Shown here piece after piece: positions 14,601-24,965 of a stretch of DNA of 64,000 nucleotides. The DNA is taken from NCBI GenBank assembly GCA_015227615.1, contig JAALGZ010000001.1:1116001-1180000 (forward strand). The letters run 5' to 3'. Within the stretch, counting starts at the first letter, position 1, and each line of letters starts with the position of its first letter. The translations under genes and the position numbers were made by a program. The DNA comes from Labyrinthula sp. Ha. Lineage: Eukaryota; Sar; Bigyra; Labyrinthulida; Labyrinthulaceae. Under the pieces are notes generated by a model. The model did not search any database and was not told where the DNA came from. It saw only the letters and a list, made by a program, of their open reading frames with translations.

Positions 14601-16151
14601 CTAGTCGTCAGAACATGACCATTTATGAATCTGGTAAATTTGAAACATCTTTTTTTGTTTCTAGATTTTCAGTAGATCTTAACTTCAACGACACTGTAAC
14701 TGCTTCATTATAATATGATAAAGCTTGAGGAGAATAAACGATGCAAGTTTATCTGCGATAAGGCCTGTTATACAGAGTAGAAGCAATTGTGAAGAAAACT
14801 TCTGAATTCATGAGATCCAAAGAAATAATAGACATATTCTAACCATATAAGTCGCAGGTTTATATCAACTTAATAAACCAATCTCTGCAATGACTCATAT
14901 GAAAGCCATGATCCACATAATAACCTTCTAAGTTAATCAAACCCGATAACTGGCTTTTAGGCCAATTAATAAGTGTAGTATTCAAGATAAGACGAGTTAA
15001 TTCAATTTTTTCCATTTTCTATGAACTTGAACTCAGTACTACCTGCATTTGAATTTAGGAATAAGGGCTCTTCTCATTGTCCCTAGAAACGGACTTCCTC
15101 TTTAAACTCCCTCGAGTTCATGTTTGTTCAAGTGCTTGTAACTATCGTGTTCTTGGCCAAGCTACAGGAAGAGGATAAGATGTAGCTACAGGGAGGTACT
15201 TATTTGTGTTACCTCGACTCCGTGTATTAGTGTGTTGTGGGTATCGACCAACGACACATCTTTGACTCTAACTTTATTCTTCTTCGATCATTTTATCTTG
15301 TGCAACAGTTTCTGAGTACATACGTGCTCATGCCTGGATCCATCTACGTAGCATCAACAGTAGCAGAGAAACGTTAACCAGTTCGAATAAGAAATCGGTT
15401 TATTTTCCGTTTGGTTCAGCGTAATGAGAGAAGTAGATTCTATCCAGGCGAAAGACAGGGTCGCTCCATCTCACGACAACCTCAAATATTTCAAGGAGTG
15501 CTGGGCCTACAATTTACACACTTAATAAATATGTTTACTATTGATTAAAACGTTTCTTCACAGTAATACATAATCCTATCCTAATTATTATGTGAATCAC
15601 GTTAGGCTTTGTTCCGTTATAGATAGGCAGCTCCAAACCAGAAGAACAAGCTTTCTTTGTTAACTTTCCCTCGAGCACATGCAATCCATGCCAGCTTAAA
15701 AAATGAGGTAAGGTAAAAGTGAAGTGAATCTACATGGTTTGATTAATGAACCACTATAGATGCTACTTTATTCGCATTCAATTTCCATTTGTACAAAGTT
15801 GTTTTCTACTCTCATTAAAGCAACTCATGTCTTACACAGTTCTTATGCTGTCAAGGATTAACCTGGATAACATAAATATGAAATCTTGGCCTCTAGTAAA
15901 TTATAATTGTAGGAGAAACAATATAAAAGTAGTTCGTGGTTCATATGTCAATAGATCATATCTTCCCAGGCCAACACTTTGGCACTTTCCAGATTAATTC
16001 TAGGCCAGGAGGCTCCTATATTATTTAAGAAAGTATAAAATACAATTAAGTGTTTTAAGTTTTCCCTTTTTTATTAGAGCTATACAAGCAACAAGAAACA
16101 AAGGCTATTTGGTACCTAACACATCTAGACTATGTGTAATAAACTTATCTA

Positions 16152-16155
<4 letters not shown>

Positions 16156-16188
<33 letters not shown>
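16156..16188. repeat. (TC)n microsatellite
   Basis: An uninterrupted 33-nt TC dinucleotide run, about 16.5 units. It sits at the left edge of a 200-bp block that is almost purely A and T, about 600 bp upstream of the second MOB-like gene. Confidence 0.95.
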
Positions 16189-16190
<2 letters not shown>

Positions 16191-16785
16191 TAAATATTTC
16201 TTAAATATAAATAAATTATAATATTAATATGTATTGGATACCTATAATATAGTTTATATATAATATACATGAAAGAATTCTTTCTAAATTATAATATATT
16301 TATATATTACATTAATTAATGGAATTTTTTATATCAATTATATCAATACCATTATATTATATTTGATATCAGATTTGTTATAAACCATGCGGTACTTTTA
16401 TAAAACCGGTTGTCTCCCGGCCGTTTCGGTTAGTCATTCTTCGGAGATCCACTGCTATACGTTGAAATAGAAAGTTCATAAAAACATAGAAGATAAAACC
16501 AATAAACTGTTAGCTAGAAAACCTGTCCCAAGCTACTCCCTGGTCAAAAATCACTATTTATTTTCGATATTATTCGTAAGTCAGTTCAACTTTATCCGGG
16601 ATATACAAAAGACTACACGTATCTTCTGAGCTCCAGACAAAATAGCTAACCAACTCGGTTGGGAAAGGTAATCCAGCTTGACGAAGTCTGGTCCCAGAAT
16701 CATAAGAGAGCCATATAAACAACTAACTCCGTAACTTAGACAAGCACTCAAACAGATATTAATTTTTGGTCAAAACACTTACGCA

Positions 16786-17526
16786 ATGCAACAACAAAAA
16801 AAGAAACAACAGACCAGGAAGTCTTTCCAAAGAGATACCGGTAGAGAAGCTTCGTTTAAGTCAGGTTCAAGGGTTCCAAGCATAGATGTTAAAGGGGAGA
16901 TTTATTCGTGGTTGGGATCTCCGTCTAAAATTCTACGACTGAATAATTCTATTCCAGGAGTTGTAGCTTCAGAAGCAGATGGTATGTTTAACGCGAAAGA
17001 ACTTTTATCACCTGAAGATAGGATTATTCATATACTTGATAATACTTTTGACTTTGCTAACTCAATTGCCTATGCATACGCCTCAGCTACAGAAGACAAT
17101 GAGGACTGGGAAAAAGTCTATAAGTCAAAGTCAAAAGGGTTTCCTGAAACTGCTTCGTTTAAATGGAAATATAAGGATGCTACAAAAGCCGCAGTCGTTG
17201 ATGCTCATACTTATTGTATGAACGCACTAGTTGAAATAGAAGAAGTATTGAATAAAACTGACATGCCTTGGGAGAAAAATTCACCTATACCTGAAGGATT
17301 AAATACCGATCTTTTAAGAGTTTGGAAGTATTTACTTAGGATATTGATTATTGCCATATCTAATCCTTGCTTGAAAGTGAAAGAGCCGTTTTCAGATATT
17401 TTGCGACCTTTTCTATTTTTTGGTTGGGAATGGGAACTTGTTAATACTGAGGTTAAAATAATATTTGATGCTGCTTTACCTATACATCAATCATACGTAG
17501 AAGCTAAAAGTAGAATGGGTGTATGA
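16786..17526 (+). CDS. divergent MOB-family protein lacking zinc ligands, long paralogue
   Basis: A 246-residue intronless gene paralogous to the protein at 4675. After a basic, Gln/Lys-rich N-terminal extension of about 60 residues, the MOB-like domain runs to the end. LLSPEDRIIHILDNTFDFANS corresponds to MOB1 [21 protein letters not shown]; FKWKY to YEYHW; MPWEKNSPIP to FPSKIGVPF; LLRVWKYLLRILIIAIS to the long helix carrying MOB1 AHIYHQH; and FFGWEWELVNTEVKIIF to the last helices. All four MOB1 zinc ligands (Cys79, Cys84, His161, His166 in human) are replaced by other residues. Two independent open frames with the same loss suggest a functional subfamily rather than decay. Partner and pathway (NDR/LATS-type kinase regulation) are inference from the family. 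Confidence 0.75.
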   Translation: MQQQKKKQQTRKSFQRDTGREASFKSGSRVPSIDVKGEIYSWLGSPSKILRLNNSIPGVVASEADGMFNAKELLSPEDRIIHILDNTFDFANSIAYAYASATEDNEDWEKVYKSKSKGFPETASFKWKYKDATKAAVVDAHTYCMNALVEIEEVLNKTDMPWEKNSPIPEGLNTDLLRVWKYLLRILIIAISNPCLKVKEPFSDILRPFLFFGWEWELVNTEVKIIFDAALPIHQSYVEAKSRMGV

Positions 17527-18429
17527 AAATATACTTATATCTGTGTTTTTGCCAGTGAACTATGGTAAGTATGAATTTGTAGGTAGTGATAGAAAGTCAA
17601 AAGTATAAACGGAGTATTGAGTATGGAATATGTTTGAGTTGTGAAGTCTGTTTGACACTAGAAGTGATATAAAACGTGGAATATTTTTATATGGTGTACA
17701 TAAAACTGTTAAGTGAAAACTGTTAATACTTTAACACTCCTCTGTCTTTATATCTTTATTACTTTTTCACTCTAGTGACAATAGTACTAATATACTATAT
17801 CTATTTGTTCAATTCAGCATCTTTAAACTCGAAATAACAAAAGTGATGAGGAAGTACTAAGAGTTTCAAATATCAGTACTATAGCAATTTTGAATTGAAA
17901 CTATATGCTTTATATCTTGTTTAAGTAACAGCTTACTGCTGTTGATAATATCACACGTATACAGCACCCTATGTTTATTTTGTTTTCGCTACAAACTCTC
18001 ATGCTTATTGCCTTTTCATTTTTTTGTGCAAGACAAAAAGATGGTTTAAGGAATAAAAAGTTTTCTCCAATGAAAACTATACTATGTCTAAAAAGATACT
18101 ATTTATCTTATCAAATTATATTGAAAACTTTTAAACTATTAAAATATTCATGAATATAGTTAAGCTAAGTACAAATTGTGTCGGAGAAAGAACTTGAGGT
18201 TGTACAGTACAAGGAGTGGTCAATGATAGATTGATTTTACTCCTCTGTAGTTTACTATGACCAGGCTCTATGGTAAACCTCATTCCTGCTGTGCCAAATA
18301 AGATAAGAAAGAATGAAAATAAATGATACTCTTAGTTTGCATTAAAGATTAATAACTGGAAACTTGATTTCTTATACTGTCCGTAAATTATATGTTTGTA
18401 TTTGTAACCCAAGATAGCAAGTGCAAACT
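17527..18429. other. intergenic spacer, nothing recognised
   Basis: About 900 bp between the MOB-like gene and the convergent carboxypeptidase gene. It is AT-rich, with one 60-codon chance frame near 17971 lacking any motif. Confidence 0.6.
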
Positions 18430-20340
18430 TTATACATCAGACATAAAAGAATCTTCTTCATACTCACCTATTTCATGATCTTCTTCTTCGACTGAATCGT
18501 ATTTATATTCTTCTATTCTGTCTTTAAACTTCAAACCAAAAAATACAAAAACTAAACTAAACACAACTCCAGTTACGCCAGCAAGAGCTACTCCAGAATA
18601 AAATTTAAAGTTCTTTAATCTTTCTAGCTCTTTTTTTCTTTCCTCTTTATAAATATTTGTTTCATCACTAGAGTGTTTCTTAACAGGAGAAAAAGTAGGT
18701 GGATCAGTTTCCCAAACTTTATGAACTTTTTTCTTTTTAGGTAGAGTATAATTTATAACTAAATCCTCTTTTGCTGGTCTATCAAAGTATAAATCTTCTA
18801 TTTTCTTCAAAGCAGAGCAAGGACCAAATCCAGGATCAGCTCGTTTAACAAAATCTATGAACAATAAGTCATCCTTTTGAGCTTCAGTTGAATCAAAAGA
18901 AAAATCATTAACCACACAATGAGCTGCATCAGAAACAATTACTTGAAACTTCAACTTACTTGATCCAAGTACTTGTTGCATAGATAAAAGCGTTTCACTG
19001 GGTACGCAAAAGTCAAATTTTCTTGATCCTGATCTTGCAACAAGTTTACCTGAACTTCTTTCTTCATCAAATAAAGGATCCGTATCAACTCCAAGACCAA
19101 TAAATTTAACAAGTAACTCACCAAAACTATCCCACATTCCTTTATTCTCAACCAATAACTGAGTACAAAAGCTTGAACCTTTGCCTTTTACTTTTATTTC
19201 TTCCACATGTAAATATGGTCCACTACTCCATGCACTTTCTAAAGTCATTCCCAAAGCTTCTTTGGAAACTTTTTCTACTTGAGAAACCAGATCTAAAGTA
19301 TCAGTAGAAAAATCAGGCCAAAAACCAGTTTTTCCAAGTTCACCAAGTTCAATAGATACTGCAGCTATATTAAACTCATTCAACATATAATCTGCAGCAT
19401 CTCCATTTACAGGATATAAACCCATTTGTTTATCATAACTATATCCAACAACAAATCTATCTGAAGTTGATGCTGCATTTAATCGTTCACCAAGATCACT
19501 TAAATAATTTAAAACTCTTGTATGTTCATTTTCTTTTCCTTCACTTGCATCTTCCAAAGACTTGCAAGAGAAAGGAATAACAATATCTCTTCCATATGAG
19601 TGATAATTTATTGCTGTTGTAATATTATGTTGTAGTAAAAACATTTTTATTAATTCAGTTTCGGGCTCAGAAAATGGTTTTTCTCCTCTAAAATCTTCTG
19701 TACACGGATTATCACTAGATCCTTTATTATCAACTTTAAAACAAACATCATAGTTTCTATTTAAGTCTACACCTGATAGTCCATCATTTTTATCACAAGT
19801 TTTTCTTCTGTTTTTTCTTTGCATAGCTTTGTTTGTTGAACCTTCTTCTTTAATGATTTCAAGGTTCTTGGCATATCCATCTGGATTAACTAAAGGTATT
19901 ATCCATATTTGTCTATTATTCAATAAGTTCATTATTTCATAATAAACTTCTGGATTTTGCTTAATATTTTGTATTGATAAAGAAGATAAAATAAAGTCAA
20001 TAAAATAAACAAGAGTCATCATACTAGCAGGTTCTCTTGAGTGATGCATACCTGTAAACAGTGTTTGAGCAATATGCTCTGTATCATCATCACCACAACG
20101 ACCTAAACATAAAAGTTGCATAGACCTTTTTTCATAGGATTTTCCAAACTGTCCATAATCAGAAAATACAGGGTTTGTTTGATGAACTGTGCGGAGATAC
20201 GCGTAGAGAGACTCAACATCAAAGGATCCAAGAGAAGTAGGGTTTATATCTTGTGGGATTGATTTCAGGAGTTCAACAGGTTCCGAGAAAATCAGCTTAA
20301 GGGAATAAAGCGAAAAAAGAAATGTTTGAATTAGTTTCAT
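18430..20340 (-). CDS. membrane-anchored M14 zinc carboxypeptidase
   Basis: A 636-residue metallocarboxypeptidase (peptidase family M14) that removes C-terminal residues from peptides. Zinc ligands are visible as His100 and Glu103 in HHSREPAS and His247 in INYHSYG. The catalytic Glu is about residue 331 in VSIELGELGKTGFWP. VNPDGY (about 151) and GVDLNRNY (about 190-197) are the usual substrate-binding motifs. A signal peptide covers residues 1 to about 19. After a C-terminal accessory domain there is a basic stretch, one transmembrane segment (about SGVALAGVTGVVFSLVFVFF) and a very acidic cytoplasmic tail. This predicts a type I membrane enzyme of the secretory pathway or cell surface, reminiscent of carboxypeptidase D/M layouts. 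The promoter side carries an 18-bp direct repeat and a GC-rich hairpin. Confidence 0.9.
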   Translation of the reverse strand: MKLIQTFLFSLYSLKLIFSEPVELLKSIPQDINPTSLGSFDVESLYAYLRTVHQTNPVFSDYGQFGKSYEKRSMQLLCLGRCGDDDTEHIAQTLFTGMHHSREPASMMTLVYFIDFILSSLSIQNIKQNPEVYYEIMNLLNNRQIWIIPLVNPDGYAKNLEIIKEEGSTNKAMQRKNRRKTCDKNDGLSGVDLNRNYDVCFKVDNKGSSDNPCTEDFRGEKPFSEPETELIKMFLLQHNITTAINYHSYGRDIVIPFSCKSLEDASEGKENEHTRVLNYLSDLGERLNAASTSDRFVVGYSYDKQMGLYPVNGDAADYMLNEFNIAAVSIELGELGKTGFWPDFSTDTLDLVSQVEKVSKEALGMTLESAWSSGPYLHVEEIKVKGKGSSFCTQLLVENKGMWDSFGELLVKFIGLGVDTDPLFDEERSSGKLVARSGSRKFDFCVPSETLLSMQQVLGSSKLKFQVIVSDAAHCVVNDFSFDSTEAQKDDLLFIDFVKRADPGFGPCSALKKIEDLYFDRPAKEDLVINYTLPKKKKVHKVWETDPPTFSPVKKHSSDETNIYKEERKKELERLKNFKFYSGVALAGVTGVVFSLVFVFFGLKFKDRIEEYKYDSVEEEDHEIGEYEEDSFMSDV

Positions 20341-20412
20341 TTCGTTTTTCGATTAGAATCAAGAGGGTGAATTATTTGTTGATCGTCTTAGTTTTTGTAT
20401 TATTTAACCTCT

Positions 20413-20464
20413 GAAACAGAATGACATTACCATAAATAGGACTACCGAAACAAAATGACATTAC
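20413..20464. promoter_or_regulatory. direct repeat with TGACATTAC core, carboxypeptidase promoter
   Basis: GAAACAGAATGACATTAC at 20413-20430 and GAAACAAAATGACATTAC at 20447-20464 are an 18-bp direct repeat with one mismatch and a 34-bp period. They lie 73-124 bp upstream of the carboxypeptidase ATG. The second copy extends as ATGACATTACTGTG (20455-20468), a 14-mer found again in the PheRS/SAMHD1 promoter. Position and repetition suggest a transcription-factor site; the factor is unknown. Confidence 0.5.
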
Positions 20465-20497
20465 TGTGGTGCATGTGACCCGTCAATAGACAACAGG

Positions 20498-20517
20498 GAC
20501 CGCAAGCGGCCGCGGTC
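20498..20517. repeat. GC-rich hairpin upstream of carboxypeptidase
   Basis: GACCGC at 20498-20503 pairs with GCGGTC at 20512-20517 around an eight-base loop, AAGCGGCC. It is one of the few GC-rich patches in the window, about 160 bp upstream of the carboxypeptidase start codon. Confidence 0.5.
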
Positions 20518-23500
20518 GAAACTCGATTCCCAGGAAGGTTTTCCATTTTTTCTAATGAACTTTCTGCTTAGCGATTCTTTCCCTTCGTTCCGACAATAAA
20601 ACTTTCCCAAAGCCTAAACTTTTGAAAATGAAACAAAAGGCATTGAGAAAAATACACTTGAAAACGCCAATAACCTCGAAAAATGTGCAGAGCTCCAAAT
20701 TGTCAGGTATGATTTTTTTTCTTTGATTCTTAGCAACTTAGTATCCTATTTTTACATAAGAGGTAAAAATTAGAAATTTAGCAAGGTGATAAGCTTAAAT
20801 TGATTGCTGATCTTAATTGTGGTGCAGTAAATGTGTTGGAAGGTTTTGTTTAACTAAATTATAGCGAAAACAAATGCTTAACATACTTTTTTTTTGGCTT
20901 TTTATTTCAACTTCAGATAATTAATTGTCATTCAAAAGTTTTTTGTAAGGGCTTGCCTATTCTTGTTGCTTTGGTTGTGCAGAATTCAACAATTTTTATG
21001 CTTTTCTAGAACGGTTTCAGATGGTGTGAATTCAGGGCACTTATTTTGAATTTATATTCATCAACATTATAGTCTAGGAAAAAAGCATAATCATAGCTAG
21101 ATTACTTAATCCAAGGTTTAGAAATATATATATATCATTGGGTTTTTCTTTTTAGATCAATACCTGTTGCGTTTTCTAAGTCTGTGATCAAGTAACTAAG
21201 CTTCCAAAAATAAAAACATCATCTTTTAACAAAAATTAAGTTTGCGGGATAGCTACAGTATGATACGTTTTGAAAATTAAGAATTATGATCTTATTTAGT
21301 TTAATAGTATATCTTTCTGCCAATTTATTTGTCTCATTGAATGATTTACCAGGCGTAGAACCAAAAGAACATATATTTAAATTGGAGATTGCACTAACAA
21401 GATAGATAATCTCTAATTAAAAAGGAAAAACTTTAAAATATTTTTTTCATTTTCTAAGATAAAGGAAATTGATTTTAGATAGGGTTAGAATCAAAGTTCT
21501 TGATATTTGACCTATTAGATGCTTAGTCTTCGCTATTATAGAGTTGAGTTTGGAGTCAACTTAAATTAGGCCAAATAAGTATCTCTACAGTGAAAAGTAA
21601 AGTTTTTCAAGTTTGCTGGAATAAAGTTTGAAAGAACTTCAAATTATTCATATTTTAAGGTTAGATCGATTGTTCACTGTGTTTCGTTACTTGATACGAC
21701 CCAATTAGAAATATTGAACATTTAAGGGCATCCTGTTTCAGAGTTTCTGAGAAGTTGGAAATAGGATACATTGCTACGAGCTCTATTCAATATACTTAAA
21801 TTATCAACTAAACTTATTTCAAGAACATTATTCAGTCGATCTTTTGATTGCCAAGGTCTATTCTAACTCTAGCCGGGTATTTCTTGAGGTAGTAGAAGAA
21901 TTGGAGTTTAGAAAAATACCATCTTACGTATGATCGATTTTTTAGTATATTTAAAAGAGCTCTTCAATTTTATTTTAAATATTTCAGGCTTTTTTCTTAC
22001 TTGTTGGATTTTTCTGGAATAAAAAATCCTAGGATTTTAGAAAGACTGAGAGATACCGTGTTTTCAGATGTGTATATTTTCAACATTTGACTTTTCTGCG
22101 TGAAGTTAAGCTCAGTTACCATTAATTAGAGAACAAAATTCCTGAAAAATGGTTTGGAAAGGCAGTTGTGGTGAGTCCTTAAGGTCTGAGAGGGATCAGA
22201 CCATTTATGGAATTGTTCTTCATGATGTTACATTTGAATGTATGTTTTTTTAGAGATCTGTAAACTTAGTGAAAAGTACCCTTAGAATTAATCTTTTTTA
22301 GGGTTTAAAGTACTCATTCTTATCAAATAACTTGACAAAACATATGGATGGAAAGGTTTTTTTAATATGAAGCACATTGTGGGTGACAATATTATATTTG
22401 AGGAAGATTTCATGACAAAAACTAAGATATACTATATGCTTTATTTCCAGTAATCGTGGTTTTTTATACTTTATATTACTTTTATTTTATAATTTTTACA
22501 TTGAATAGTGTTAGTATGCCTCTTTCAATTTTTTTGAAGTATTGCAGAAGACTTGAGTACATCGTTAAGATTGTATGACCATTACGCTCCATTCTTAGAA
22601 AAAGTAAATACAGTTGTGTGCACTATATAATGAAGTTTAGAGAAGTCTAATGTTGTATGATATGGCTTATAATTTCAAAGTTACTTACATAGCTGACAGT
22701 ATTTAGAGGTGAGGTAGTTTTGCCCTGGTTTTCTAGTTGATGTAAAATGGATGTATTCGAATTTGATGGGGTCCCGTAACCTACATTAAATTAAATAGTT
22801 GAAATACATTTTCTAAATATGCAAAACACTTTTTTATAGCTTTCCTAAATTAAATGCGATCTTCTTCAACAGTAAGAAAACTATGAGATAAATAAGCTAT
22901 AGCGTCTTCAATTATTCAGCCAAAATTGCATGTTGAACTGAAAGAATTGGAATAGAAAGGTATCTTTAGCTGACCAAATCTTAAAAATTCAAACTAGATT
23001 AGTAATATTTCTTTATAAATATATTATGTAGTTGACAATGAGATGCTACATAAAAATCAAGAGCAGCATAGAAACTAGAAAGCTACGACATGAAACTAAC
23101 ATAAACTCCGAAAATAAATAATACATTCGAGTGAAAGTAGTTTTATATTAGGTAAAAATTAAAACAATGACGGGTCAGATGAGATTACTTGTAAATTACA
23201 GACACTTATTTTACATAAACAAACAAAGTATTTGACTTGAAAAATCTATTTTACTAAGGTAGATCATTGTATAACTCTTTTATCAGGATTCTGTGTTTAA
23301 GAATATATAGCAATAAAGTATAATATACCATAAGGCCACTTTGTTTCCTATGATCTCTTAGAAAACAAAAATATTTCTTAGTTGTGTGTGTTTCATGTTC
23401 TCCTGAATTAAGTTTAAACTGAGATAAATGTCTAGGAGCCTCCAGTATACCAATTTCTTGCATGAAAAATTTCTAGACTAACTCGTCACAGATGCCGCTG

Positions 23501-24843
23501 CGAGGATGTCTGTAGAGACACGGTGTCACGGCAGTGTAAACTCGGTGTAGGAAATCTCCAGAAAGTGAAAATATTTTGCCAAATATACCAGTTGGGAAAT
23601 TGTAAGAATTCTACACAAAGAGAGGGGAATCAGAAATAAAAACTCGAGATTCGGCGACAAGCCTCAAGAATACTTCCCAAGTCCCAGTTTGAGCCCGGAA
23701 TACCTGATAAGAAAGTGTTTGCTATACCTACCATCCTGTCACACGACTTTCAATACAATTTCCCTTCCCGTGATGTTTGTACGTTTTCTTTATAATAGTA
23801 TTCGAGGGATTGCCAGTTTGATGAGTTTTTCAAAAAAAAAGCAATATTTCCAATTTTCAAAAATAAAACCCTGTCAAAGTAGCTTTGGTTATCTAGTTTT
23901 CTTACATCGCTGGTATTCTGGTTTCGCTAAATAAATTTAAAGTATTAATTTGAGGCGAGAGGTATCATCATATCTGTAAATAAGGAAGTACCAATATTGA
24001 GCTCTTGAAATATTAAGTCGTACTTTAAATTAGTTCTGTTCATGCTAAATAAAGGAATGTTACCTTTCCAAAAACTATAGCCAGTTTCACGAACTTTAAC
24101 AAATAAATATATATCTCAGCTTAGAATTATTTGTCTCTACAAAAAGAGCTTCATACTATATCAGAGCCTCTTTGCAGAACAGAAAAAGAAAGCAAACAAG
24201 AGGAATTATATACATATTCTAAGTTAGAAATTATAATGCTAGCCATAGAAAACACTCAGATAAAGGTGTCTTCCAAAAATATGAGCTGCTGGTTTTCCTG
24301 CTTATGACTAGGGGTCATGGAGTAACATAGTAATATTCCTTTTCCCTGGAAGAATAAGAAGAAACTTATAGTATTGAGGGTAATATAGAATCACCTTGGA
24401 GTTCTACTTTTTTATGAAGGTATTTTCATACTTGGGGTTAATATATAATATCCAGGAGTTGGTTTGGGAAAATCTTAAATGATTTGAAGCGACTAAATGC
24501 TATGAGAATATACCAACAATTAAAACTCTTATAATCCAATGTATGACAAACTTTATCCAGACGTTATCTCTGTCGGCTACTAATAAAAAATGATAGGTGT
24601 AAATAATACTTGTAAAAATTAATTCAAGCACTGCATTGGTGCAAAAAAATAACTTCGTATATTTATCTGCAAAACACAGCCTTTTTTAACAATGCTATAA
24701 CTTTTCAGGGGTAAACATTTAAAAATTGATTAGTTGAACTTGAAATGCTCTTAGTTAGTTGGGAGTATGTTTACTGGATTGTTGGAGTAGTGCTACATTC
24801 TTTTTTAAGGCTATAAAGTTTTAAAATGCAAAGAGATATTTTA

Positions 24844-24915
24844 GGGGGGGGGTGACAGGGGAACAAGATCGATGCTACGGTTCAAGTCTTGGATTGCAAA
24901 GCATGGTTGAGGTTT
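24844..24915. repeat. poly-G-headed repeat, copy 1
   Basis: Nine Gs at 24844-24852 are followed by TGA, then CGGTTCAAGTCTTGG and CATGGTTGAGGT. The same order (G-run, TGA, GGTTCAAGT, then GGCTTGAGGT) occurs at 42844-42903. Spacing differs, so the copies are old or partial. The GGTTCAAGTC word resembles a pol III B box, hinting at a decayed SINE, but no convincing A box is present in this copy. Confidence 0.35.
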
Positions 24916-24919
24916 AAAG

Positions 24920-24965
24920 GTTTGATACGGTGCCAATAATTTGATTCTCGATTATTGTATCAAAC
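24920..24965. repeat. hairpin with two-part stem
   Basis: GTTTGATAC at 24920-24928 pairs with GTATCAAAC at 24957-24965, and AATAAT at 24935-24940 pairs with ATTATT at 24951-24956. A one-sided bulge of six bases separates the two stem parts. No adjacent gene explains it. Confidence 0.5.

Larger units (their letters stand above)
5304..16785. other. 11.5 kb region without recognisable genes
   Basis: Only short chance reading frames of up to about 112 codons occur here; their translations are low-complexity hydrophobic strings without motifs. Structure seen: a 43-bp tandem duplication at 11537-11630, a possible third, strongly degraded MITE-like copy near 10650-10790, a CT microsatellite at 16156-16188 and an extremely AT-rich block from about 16189 to 16385. 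Genes made of several tiny exons cannot be excluded by eye. Confidence 0.5.

Noticed and set aside
2830-20500. Shared CAATAGACAACAG words near 2855 and 20486
   Set aside because: A 13-mer match between two sites in 64 kb is expected many times by chance, and the flanks do not align.
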